Made by a program: the position numbers and the translations under genes. 20,030 nt of DNA from JANRKN01 sp033763435 (GTDB lineage: Bacteria > Planctomycetota > Phycisphaerae > Phycisphaerales > UBA1924), in the NCBI GenBank assembly GCA_033763435.1, contig JANRKN010000025.1, positions 1-20,030 on the forward strand, written 5' to 3'. This document shows, one piece after another, positions 7,144-13,715 of this stretch. Below the pieces are notes generated by a model. The model did not search any database and was not told where the DNA came from. It saw only the letters and a program-made list of their open reading frames with translations. Within the stretch, counting starts at the first letter, position 1; the number at the start of each line of letters is the position of its first letter.

Positions 7144-8907
7144 TCAGACGGCGGTGGTCGCTTCCTCGGGCTGGCCCTCGTCGGCGGCCTGATTGTCGAG
7201 GTCGACCTGGGTCGAGCGGGCGATCTCATCGGGGGTCGTGATGCCCGCGAGGACCTTGAGGCGCCCGTCGGAGACGAGCGGGCGCATGCCGCCCGCGAGG
7301 GCCGCACGGCGCAGTTCGGAGATCGGCGCGAGCTTGAAGGCCAGCTCACGGATGGCGCTGTTCATGACCATCATCTCGAACACGGCCTTTCGGCCCTTGT
7401 ACCCGGTGCTGACGCACTTCTCGCAGCCGACGGGCTTGTAGACCTTTCCGACCGCGTCCTCGGGCTTGAGGCCGATGAGCTTGAGATACTTGTGGTCGGG
7501 GTTGTCGTTGATCGCCTTGCACTGCGAGCACAGCACGCGCACAAGGCGCTGGGCCATGACCGCCTGGATCGACGAGGCGACCAGGAAGGGCTTGACGCCC
7601 ATGTCGATGAGGCGGGTGATCGCGCTCGGGGCGTCGTTGGTGTGCAGCGTCGAGAACACGAGGTGGCCCGTCAGCGCGGCCTGAATGGCGATCTCGGCGA
7701 CTTCCTTGTCTCGGATTTCGCCGACGAGGATGATGTTGGGCGCCTGACGCAGCATCGAGCGCAGAATCGCCGAGAACGACAGGCCGATGCCTTCCTTCAC
7801 CTGGCACTGGTTGATGCCCGGGAAGTTGTATTCGACGGGGTCCTCGGCGGTGATGATCTTCTTGTCGGGCCGGTTGAGCACGTCCAGCGCCGAGTAGAGC
7901 GTGGTGGTCTTGCCCGAGCCGGTGGGCCCGGTGACCAGGAAGATGCCGTTGGGCCGGCGGATGATGCGGTTGAAGATCGCGAGGTTGTCGGCCTCGAAGC
8001 CGAGGTTGGCCAGACCGATGCGCACGCTGTCGGGGCGCAGAATACGCATCACGATGCTCTCGCCGTGATACGCCGGGCAGGCCGAAACGCGGAAGTCGAT
8101 GAACACGTCATCGACGCCGAGCTTGATGCGCCCGTCCTGCGGGATGCGCTTCTCGGCGATGTTCACACCCGCCATGAGCTTGAAGCGCGAGAGCAGCGAG
8201 TTCTGCATGCGCTTGGGCAGGTCGTCGCGGACGATGCAGACGCCGTCGATCCGGTAGCGCAGGCGCACACGGTCGGCCATCGGCTCGACGTGCACGTCCG
8301 AAGCGCGCATCTTCACGGCCTCGGTGAGGATGCGGTTACAGAGCTTGACGATCGGCGCGTCTTCGGCGTTGACGTCGATCGACTTGTCCATCGACTTGTC
8401 GACGCTCTTGTCCACCGACTTGTCGATCGACTCGGTCACCAGCGACTGCTCGGCCGTGATGACGCGGTTGGTGCCCTGCTTGGCCGAATCGAGATAGCGC
8501 CTGATCTGACCGGCGCCCGCGAGGCGGGGCTCGATCTCGGTGTTCAGGCGGAACCGGAGCATGTCGAGCAGCTCGAGGTTCGTGGGGTCGGAGATGATGA
8601 GCTTCATCCGCCCGCCGCTCTTGCCCAGGGGCAGGATCGTGTGCTTCTTGATGAGCTCCTCGGGCACGAGCTTGAGGTCGATCTGGTTGGCGACCGAGGC
8701 CTGCGTCAGGTCGACATACTCCATGCCGAACTGGTTGGCCAGAGCCTTGGCGACCTGCTCTTCCTTGGCCAAGCCCGACTCAACGAGCATCTCGCCGATG
8801 CGTTTGCGCCCGGCGCGCGCCTGCTCGGCGGCCTGGTCGGCCTTCTCCGGCGTCAGCACGCCCCACCCGACGAGAATCTCACCCAGCCTCTTGCGAGATC
8901 GAGCCAT
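7144..8907 (-). CDS. Second GspE/PilB-type ATPase with MshEN domain
   Basis: A 587-residue paralogue of PilB. The N-domain has two MshEN-like 24-residue repeats starting at Arg7 (RLGEIL) and Arg36 (RIGEML). A linker at about residues 158-177 carries four DKS(V/I/M) units. The catalytic core has Walker A GPTGSGKT at 327-334, TAEDPVEYNFPG, VGEIRD, the STLHTNDAPSAITRLID box and a tetracysteine pair (CSQC, CEKC). The motif before VGEIRD reads RQAPN (387-391) where PilB and PilT here read RQDPD, so two usual acidic residues are lost. The ATG at 8907 is chosen over an upstream in-frame ATG at 9129 because GAGGA sits four bases before it and the family N-terminus begins there. It is first in a unit with pilT. 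It may serve a different pilus or secretion platform from the downstream pilB. Confidence 0.93.
   Translation of the reverse strand: MARSRKRLGEILVGWGVLTPEKADQAAEQARAGRKRIGEMLVESGLAKEEQVAKALANQFGMEYVDLTQASVANQIDLKLVPEELIKKHTILPLGKSGGRMKLIISDPTNLELLDMLRFRLNTEIEPRLAGAGQIRRYLDSAKQGTNRVITAEQSLVTESIDKSVDKSVDKSMDKSIDVNAEDAPIVKLCNRILTEAVKMRASDVHVEPMADRVRLRYRIDGVCIVRDDLPKRMQNSLLSRFKLMAGVNIAEKRIPQDGRIKLGVDDVFIDFRVSACPAYHGESIVMRILRPDSVRIGLANLGFEADNLAIFNRIIRRPNGIFLVTGPTGSGKTTTLYSALDVLNRPDKKIITAEDPVEYNFPGINQCQVKEGIGLSFSAILRSMLRQAPNIILVGEIRDKEVAEIAIQAALTGHLVFSTLHTNDAPSAITRLIDMGVKPFLVASSIQAVMAQRLVRVLCSQCKAINDNPDHKYLKLIGLKPEDAVGKVYKPVGCEKCVSTGYKGRKAVFEMMVMNSAIRELAFKLAPISELRRAALAGGMRPLVSDGRLKVLAGITTPDEIARSTQVDLDNQAADEGQPEEATTAV
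8377..8436 (-). repeat. 12-base tandem repeat encoding DKSx units
   Basis: Four nearly identical 12-base units (each ending cttgtc on the plus strand at 8388, 8400, 8412 and 8424) plus a degenerate fifth lie in frame inside the second GspE/PilB gene. They encode SIDKSVDKSVDKSMDKSID between the N-domain and the ATPase core. The period of 12 keeps the frame, so copy number could vary without disrupting the gene. Confidence 0.85.
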
Positions 8908-9181
8908 CACGTCCTCACTCTGACCACACCGCCAGCGCTCTGCACGACATCGTTGCCCACCCGCAACTCCGACAGGCGGTGAGTCTAGCCGCCCCGAGCC
9001 CCAGCCTGCGCACCGCTCACCCTTCCGCCGCGCGGCGGCCCACGCGGTGCGGCCTCTGTTCGCACGCCGCAGGCCCCCGGTTCCCGCTCGGTTCTGTGCC
9101 GCGATCGACCTGTGATTGGCCCGCGCCACGCGACGTCCGGCCTTGGGACGCCAAGGATCAGACGGTCTTCATTCCTTCCTT
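8908..9181. promoter_or_regulatory. Divergent promoter region between gspE-pilT and coaB
   Basis: The two genes face away from each other across 274 bases, so both promoters should lie here. On the minus strand TAGACT at 8987-8982 matches the -10 box proposed for icd and would start transcription about 68 bases before the ATPase gene; no good -35 box is evident at the right distance. For coaB, TATGCT at 9181-9186 is a possible -10 box, preceded 16 bases earlier by CAGACG. No coding region is supported here. Confidence 0.4.
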
Positions 9182-9889
9182 ATGCTCATGCGCCCCATGC
9201 CCCCCCGCCTGGTCATCACCGCCGGCCCCACTCACGAACCGATCGACGCGGTCCGATACCTCGGCAACCGCTCTTCGGGCCGCGTGGGCGTCAGCCTCGC
9301 CGATGCCGGCGACGCCCGCGGCTGGCAGACCACCCTGCTCTTGGGCCCGGGCGAACTCAAGCCCTCGCGGCCCGGGGTGAACCTGGTGCGTTTCCGGACG
9401 TGCGACGACCTGCGGGCCCTGCTCCACACGCACGTGCCCGAGGCCGACGTGCTGATCATGGCCGCGGCAGTCGCGGACTATCGCCCCAAGCCTCTCGCGG
9501 CGCTCAGCGGTGGGAAGTTCCGACGCACGAGCGAGAAGCTGATGCTGGAGCTTGAGCCGACGCCCGACCTGATCGCGGAGCGATCGGCGCTGCGCGAGCC
9601 CGGGCAGTACTTCGTGGGCTTTGCGCTGGAGCCTCGGGAAGAGATGATCGCTTCGGGGCTCAAAAAGCTCGAGCGCAAGCGGCTGGACCTGGTGGTGGCC
9701 AACCCGCTCGAATCGATGGGCGCGGACCAGATCGAGGCGGTCGCGCTGAGTAAGTCCGGGGAACGCATCGACACGCCCGGGCGGATTTCCAAGCCCGACT
9801 TTGCCCGCTGGCTGCTGGACGTGATCGAGGCGCGCGCGCCGCGCCTGGGCATGGCCGAATCCGCCGACCGAAAGGACCCGCGCTCGTGA
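9182..9889 (+). CDS. coaB: Phosphopantothenate--cysteine ligase (stand-alone CoaB)
   Basis: A protein of 235 residues that matches the CoaB half of CoaBC, which joins cysteine to 4'-phosphopantothenate in coenzyme A synthesis. Recognisable motifs are VITAGPTHEPIDAVRYLGNR followed by SSGRVG (nucleotide-binding N-terminal motif), MAAAVADYRPK, GGKFRR at the position of the family KxKK motif, PTPDLIAE, and LDLVVANP. The flavoprotein CoaC decarboxylase domain normally fused in front is absent and the gene has no room for it. The lysines of KxKK are partly replaced by arginine. Three in-frame ATGs (9182, 9188, 9197) lack a clear Shine-Dalgarno site; 9197 would start right at MPPRLVITAG, and a possible -10 box at 9181 favours it. 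It overlaps the next gene by GTGA, suggesting coupled translation. Confidence 0.88.
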   Translation: MLMRPMPPRLVITAGPTHEPIDAVRYLGNRSSGRVGVSLADAGDARGWQTTLLLGPGELKPSRPGVNLVRFRTCDDLRALLHTHVPEADVLIMAAAVADYRPKPLAALSGGKFRRTSEKLMLELEPTPDLIAERSALREPGQYFVGFALEPREEMIASGLKKLERKRLDLVVANPLESMGADQIEAVALSKSGERIDTPGRISKPDFARWLLDVIEARAPRLGMAESADRKDPRS

Positions 9890-12093
9890 CGCCCCCGCCC
9901 TTTTCTTCTGGCCGAGGCCGGCCCGAACGCCGCCCGTTTTCCAACGCTCGCTTCAACGGAGGCTCTGACCGAGGGCCCGGCGGTCCCGGCGGTCCAGGCG
10001 GTCCAGGCGGTGGTCCGGGCGGTGGTCCGGGCGGTCCGGGGGGTCGACGTCCGCCGAGGTTCCCAGGCGCTGGCCGCGGGCCCGATCGTGGGCCCGATCG
10101 CGGTTCAGACCGGTCCTTCGGCGCGCCCTCGCGCGCGCCCCAGCCGATGGATCCGCAGAGGCTGCCCCGCGGCGCGAAGATCATCTTCGAAGACTTGGAC
10201 CTGCTCGTCGTCGACAAGCCGCCGGGCTTGCTCTCGGCCGTCATGCCCGGGCAGAACGGCGAGAACCTGTTCGACATTCTGAAGGAGTACGTGCAGTCCT
10301 CGAGCCGCCGCAAGCGCCGCGAGAAGCTGTGGATCATCCACCGCCTCGACCGCGAGGCCTCGGGCCTGCTGGTGTTCGCCAAGAGCGAGGCGGCGTTCCT
10401 CGCGCTGAAGGAAGACCTCAAGGCCCGGCGGGTGCACAGGCTGTATCACGTCGTGGTCGAAGGCGTGTTCGAGCACACCGAGAGCTCGCTGAGCAAGCAG
10501 CCGCCCTCGGGCACGGTGCAGAGCTTTTTGATCGAAGAAGAATCGGGCGACGTGCGGTCGGTGCCAGTGGGCGAGTCGGCGAAAATGGGCGCGGGGCGCT
10601 CGTCGCGCCCGACGCACCTGCGCGAGAACGCGGACGATGAGCCGCGCCTCGCGGTGACGCACTGGAAGCTTCTCGCGGCCGGGCGCGGGCGCAGCCTGCT
10701 GCAGGTTCGGCTCGAGACCGGGCGCAAGCATCAGATCCGCGTGCACATGCGCGACCTTCGGCACCCGGTGGTGGGCGATCTGCGCTACGGCTCGCGCGAC
10801 GCAGTCGCCGACGATCGCTCCGGGCGCGAACGCCTCTGCCTGCACGCGACCGAGCTGGGCTTCCGCCATCCGACCCGCGGCGAGAGCGTGCGCTTCACCT
10901 CACCCCCGCCCCACGGCTTCTGGCGCTTGCTGGGCCAGAAACCGCCCGAAAAGCTCGGGCCCGAGATGATCGAGGACGATGAACCCGCGATGAACGCGCC
11001 GGAGAGTGCGGCGCTTGAATCGCCGACCAACGCGCCGCCACTGGACGCGCAGCCGGGCGACGATGACCTCGCGGACGCGGACCCTCCCGAAACGCCGGTT
11101 GGGCGCGATGAAGCTGAGGCCGAACCGAATGCCGAGCCGGCGCAGGCCAAGATCGCACCCGAGCCTCGCGGGGCAAGTCGCGGGCCGGTGGCGGACACCT
11201 CGTGGGACCACGTCGCGGGCTGGTATCGCTCGCTGATCGACGAGGGCCGGAGCGACCATCACCGCATGGTGGTGATTCCGGGCGTGCTCCGGCTTCTGAA
11301 CCCGCGCGCGGGTCAGAAGATCGTGGACCTGGCGTGCGGCGAGGGGATTCTGTGCCGGCGTCTGGCGGAGCTGGACGTGCAGGCCGTGGGCATTGACGCC
11401 TCGCCCAAGCTGATCACGAGCGCGCGCGAGTCGCTGCGGGCCCAGCGCCTGCGGACGCCGCCGGAGTTTCTGGTGGCCGACGCGCGCCGGCTGGCCTCGG
11501 GCGCGCCCGACCTTGCGCCCGCGCGCAACGCCGACAGCGCCTGCTGCGTGCTCGCGCTCATGAACATCGACCCGCTGACGACGGTCTTTGAGGGCGTCGC
11601 GGCGCTGCTTAAGCCGGGCGGCGCGTTCGTCGCGATCATCCTGCATCCGTCGTTCCGCGCGCCGGGCCAGACGAGCTGGGGCTGGGACTACGGCGACGAA
11701 GACCAGGGCCGGGGCGCACACTCGCGCGGACCTGGCTTTGGAGGGAACGCGCGCGGGCCCACCCGAGGACCAAAGCCCTCGCAGATCCGCCAGTACCGCC
11801 GGGTGGACGGTTACCTCACGCCCGGCCAGCGTGAGATCGTGATGAACCCGGGCGCCGTCGCGATCGGGAAGCCCGCCGTGACGACGTGGACGTTCCATCG
11901 CCCGCTGCAGACGTACGTCCGGCACCTGGCCGAGGCGGGGCTGCTGATCGACGCGGTGGAGGAATGGCCGAGCATCCGCATCAGCCAGCCGGGCCCCAGA
12001 GCGCACGAGGAAAACCGCGCGAGGCGGGAGATCCCGATGTTCATGGCGATCCGGGCGTTGAAGGCGGGCGGGGCGCCGAAGCCGACGCGGTGA
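9886..12093 (+). CDS. Fusion of RluA-type pseudouridine synthase and class I SAM methyltransferase
   Basis: One uninterrupted 735-residue frame with three parts. Residues 1-90 are Gly/Pro/Arg-rich and probably disordered, with GPGG repeats and GPDRGPDRG. Residues 95-350 are an RluA-family pseudouridine synthase: LDLLVVDKPPGLLSAV, IIHRLDREASGLLVFAKS with catalytic Asp155, and LETGRKHQIRVHMRDLRHPV; no S4 domain is present. An acidic Pro/Ala/Glu linker (about 365-430) leads to a methyltransferase with SAM motif VDLACGEG at 480-487, GIDASPKLI, and LLKPGGAFVAIILHPSF. The methyltransferase insert is again Gly/Arg-rich. The GTG start overlaps the coaB stop. The target RNA positions are unknown; a dual rRNA- or tRNA-modifying enzyme is an inference, and the methyltransferase could act on something else. 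I do not know this pairing as a standard architecture. Confidence 0.88.
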   Translation: MTPPPFSSGRGRPERRPFSNARFNGGSDRGPGGPGGPGGPGGGPGGGPGGPGGRRPPRFPGAGRGPDRGPDRGSDRSFGAPSRAPQPMDPQRLPRGAKIIFEDLDLLVVDKPPGLLSAVMPGQNGENLFDILKEYVQSSSRRKRREKLWIIHRLDREASGLLVFAKSEAAFLALKEDLKARRVHRLYHVVVEGVFEHTESSLSKQPPSGTVQSFLIEEESGDVRSVPVGESAKMGAGRSSRPTHLRENADDEPRLAVTHWKLLAAGRGRSLLQVRLETGRKHQIRVHMRDLRHPVVGDLRYGSRDAVADDRSGRERLCLHATELGFRHPTRGESVRFTSPPPHGFWRLLGQKPPEKLGPEMIEDDEPAMNAPESAALESPTNAPPLDAQPGDDDLADADPPETPVGRDEAEAEPNAEPAQAKIAPEPRGASRGPVADTSWDHVAGWYRSLIDEGRSDHHRMVVIPGVLRLLNPRAGQKIVDLACGEGILCRRLAELDVQAVGIDASPKLITSARESLRAQRLRTPPEFLVADARRLASGAPDLAPARNADSACCVLALMNIDPLTTVFEGVAALLKPGGAFVAIILHPSFRAPGQTSWGWDYGDEDQGRGAHSRGPGFGGNARGPTRGPKPSQIRQYRRVDGYLTPGQREIVMNPGAVAIGKPAVTTWTFHRPLQTYVRHLAEAGLLIDAVEEWPSIRISQPGPRAHEENRARREIPMFMAIRALKAGGAPKPTR
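9975..10044 (+). repeat. GGCGGTCC-type tandem repeat encoding a Gly-Pro tract
   Basis: Imperfect 9-12 base units of the form ggcggtccn and ggcggtggtccg are repeated head to tail. They encode GPGG/GPGGG units at about residues 30-53 of the fusion protein. All indels are multiples of three, so the frame is kept. The tract is likely to expand and contract by slippage and to code for a flexible region. Confidence 0.85.
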
Positions 12094-12132
12094 GCGCCGA
12101 TCGATCGACGGGCCGCGTACCATCAGACAAGC

Positions 12133-12204
12133 GCGGGCGTAACTCAGTGGTAGAGTGACAGCCTTCCAAGCTGTACGTCAGGGGTTCGAATCCCCTCGCC
12201 CGCT
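12133..12204 (+). tRNA. trnG-UCC: tRNA-Gly (anticodon UCC)
   Basis: A complete cloverleaf folds by eye. The acceptor GCGGGCG pairs with CGCCCGC, the D arm is ACTC/GAGT, the anticodon arm ACAGC/GCTGT encloses the loop CTTCCAA with anticodon TCC at 12165-12167, and the T arm AGGGG/CCCCT encloses TTCGAAT. The discriminator base is T, as usual for bacterial tRNA-Gly. CCA is not encoded. It lies 39 bases after the fusion gene. Confidence 0.97.
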
Positions 12205-12504
12205 TTGCAGGAAACCGCGATCTGCGGATCATCCCTGCCCTCGCGTGACAGAATCGGTGCCCGAAGTACCGGACCGACCCTCACGCGAGAGTGGACGCCC
12301 GCTTGGGCGCACGCGAGCATTGATCGAACGACGGTCGTCAAGCGAACCTTGCCGCGGTAAGCGCTCGCGGGGGCTTGCAGCCGCAGCGCTCGCGCACCAC
12401 GCAAGTTTGGGCCGCAGCAAAGTTTGCGCACGCACCACAGCGAGTCCACAGGAAATTGTGGTTGCCCGCTCCGGACGAACCGAGCGGACGATCTATCTTG
12501 GAAC
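12205..12504. other. Non-coding stretch with inverted and direct repeats after tRNA-Gly
   Basis: No convincing gene is present in these 300 bases. A perfect 9-base inverted repeat, CTCGCGTGA (12240-12248) and TCACGCGAG (12281-12289), encloses 32 bases. GCGCTCGCG occurs twice (12361-12369, 12386-12394) and CGCACCAC recurs near 12393 and 12433. The stretch could hold a structured RNA, the tRNA 3' trailer or decayed sequence. TATCTT at 12494-12499 may be the -10 box of the small gene that follows. Confidence 0.45.
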
Positions 12505-12837
12505 ATGGCACTAAATGATCGTCACGACGGCGGATCGTCAGGAATTCCCGGCAACTTCGATGGCAGCATGTATGAAGAGAGAGGATTCAAGGTCGAGGTA
12601 CCCGCGGATGCCGAAGGAGGTGTCTCGCTCCTAGGCCCCGCGGCATACTTCTGCGTGACCAGTGCCGTCCTCCGGCGCGGCGACCTCATCGTCGCCATTG
12701 AGGGACGCGGTCACGGACGAGACCTCCTGCTTTCGCTGCCGCCGGAGGCGAAAGCCATTCTCGGTGGCTTTCGAAAGGGTGACATGGTTCACTACACCGC
12801 GCAAGCGCACCGCGACACATGGCACGACCCGCGTTAG
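12505..12837 (+). CDS. Hypothetical protein, 110 residues
   Basis: I do not recognise this protein. The frame encodes a mixed-charge, probably soluble protein starting MALNDRHDGGSSG, with a short hydrophobic stretch LLGPAAYFCVTSAVL near residues 43-57 and a C-terminus rich in His and Arg; no signal peptide or known motif is seen. Third codon positions are visibly less GC-rich than in neighbours (for example CTA, AAT, GAT, GTA, TTT, AGA), suggesting either recent origin or a weakly selected frame. The start at 12505 has TATCTT only five bases upstream, so a leaderless transcript is possible; the weak GGA before the ATG is a poor Shine-Dalgarno site. An in-frame ATG at 12568 is an alternative start. 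It stands alone between tRNA-Gly and an exported protein. Confidence 0.45.
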   Translation: MALNDRHDGGSSGIPGNFDGSMYEERGFKVEVPADAEGGVSLLGPAAYFCVTSAVLRRGDLIVAIEGRGHGRDLLLSLPPEAKAILGGFRKGDMVHYTAQAHRDTWHDPR

Positions 12838-12953
12838 GCCTCGGTTGCGCTGATCATCACGCATTTCTCGTCCCACCCTGCAAGGTTTGGCCGTCGGCTG
12901 GCAAGTCTGTCCGAGGCGTCGATTTCACCGATCGCCTCGCAGGAGACTGGGTC

Positions 12954-13496
12954 ATGACGCTGAACAGGATGATGGCTGTTGTGGGAATTTCGGTGGTTGC
13001 TGGGGTTGGCGCGTTCGCGGGCGCGGCGACGTTCACGATGACGGCCGTGACGAACACGACGCCGAACTTCGGCGGGACGATCGCGATCACCGGCACGATC
13101 ACCATGAACTCGGGCGAGTCGCTGCTGAGCCCGCTCTCGATGTCGTCGTGGTCGCTGCCGTTCAACGCGGGCCTCACGGCCGGTTTCAACGGCCCGGGCC
13201 AGGGCTGGGACGCGGGGTTCCTCGCGTGGAACGGAATCGGCACCTACTCGGGCGCGATCGTGAACCACGTCATCACGCCGGGCAACTTCGGGTACTCGGG
13301 CGGCATGCCTCTGGGGCTCTACGGCACCAACCCGCTCGGGCCCGGGGGCCTGGCGGGCATCACGCTGAACTACGTCGACACCAACGGCGCGCTCGGGACG
13401 TTCTCCGCGAACTACGCGATCAACGTCGTCCCCGCGCCGGGCCCGATCGCGCTGCTGGGCCTCGCAGGGCTCGTCTCGCGCCGGCGGCGGCGCTGA
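12954..13496 (+). CDS. Exported protein with PEP-CTERM-like C-terminal sorting signal
   Basis: A 180-residue exported protein. Residues 1-24 form a signal peptide (MTLNRMMAVVGISVVAGVGA plus AFAGA). The mature part is rich in Gly, Asn, Thr and Ser, low in charge, and contains repeated TIAITGTITM-type beta-strand sequence, consistent with a beta-rich surface or matrix protein. The last 22 residues are tripartite: VPAPG, a hydrophobic stretch with LLGLAGL, and SRRRRR. This is the planctomycete form of the PEP-CTERM signal, which directs processing by an exosortase and is common among exopolysaccharide-associated proteins. AGGAG lies about ten bases before the ATG; the frame is open further upstream, but the signal peptide fixes this start. 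No exosortase gene is in the window. A strong hairpin follows the stop. The substrate or ligand is unknown. Confidence 0.82.
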   Translation: MTLNRMMAVVGISVVAGVGAFAGAATFTMTAVTNTTPNFGGTIAITGTITMNSGESLLSPLSMSSWSLPFNAGLTAGFNGPGQGWDAGFLAWNGIGTYSGAIVNHVITPGNFGYSGGMPLGLYGTNPLGPGGLAGITLNYVDTNGALGTFSANYAINVVPAPGPIALLGLAGLVSRRRRR

Positions 13497-13523
13497 GATC
13501 TCACCACCAACCCAACGTCTGAC

Positions 13524-13551
13524 ACAGACCCCCGCCCGCGCGGGGGTCTGT
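13524..13551 (+). terminator. Terminator hairpin after the PEP-CTERM-like gene
   Basis: CAGACCCCCGC pairs perfectly with GCGGGGGTCTG around a 4-base loop, with one further A-T pair, 27 bases after the stop codon. The tail is TTCGTTGGTT, a weak T run. The very stable stem makes an intrinsic terminator likely. Confidence 0.75.
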
Positions 13552-13624
13552 TCGTTGGTTCGAGAATCGACGGGCCGGGCGGAGAATCGGACCCGCGGCT
13601 CCGGAGCGGAGACAGCCGCGGGGT

Positions 13625-13653
13625 TCGACCGTGCGGGGGTGGGTTCCTAGACT
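13625..13653 (+). promoter_or_regulatory. Sigma-70-type promoter of icd
   Basis: TCGACC (13625-13630) and TAGACT (13648-13653) are separated by exactly 17 bases, giving a predicted start near 13660 and a leader of about 55 bases. The -10 hexamer TAGACT recurs upstream of the gspE-pilT unit, and the GAC core of the -35 box recurs upstream of rplU. Confidence 0.6.
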
Positions 13654-13715
13654 GCGGACCTTGTCCCGCGGCCGCGTGCCGCCGCCTCTGTCGCACTGTT
13701 TTTCAGGAGTTTTCG

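Noticed and set aside
8377..8436. CRISPR-like or regulatory direct repeats
   Set aside because: The repeats are contiguous 12-base units without spacers and lie in frame in a coding region. The same holds for the tracts at 9975-10044 and 17719-17805.
5680..8982. Very long open frame on the plus strand (1100 codons) opposite pilT and the second ATPase gene
   Set aside because: It is antisense to two genes with clear family motifs. High GC removes stop codons on the opposite strand, and the product is a low-complexity Arg/Asp/His/Val-rich sequence with no recognisable domain.
12144..12506. Minus-strand frame running through the tRNA, with a C-terminus like GIRTPDVQLGRLSLYH
   Set aside because: This is the well-known false protein produced by translating a tRNA gene in antisense.
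12133..12837. Genomic island inserted at tRNA-Gly
   Set aside because: No integrase and no repeated copy of the tRNA 3' end were found, and the atypical stretch is only about 630 bases.
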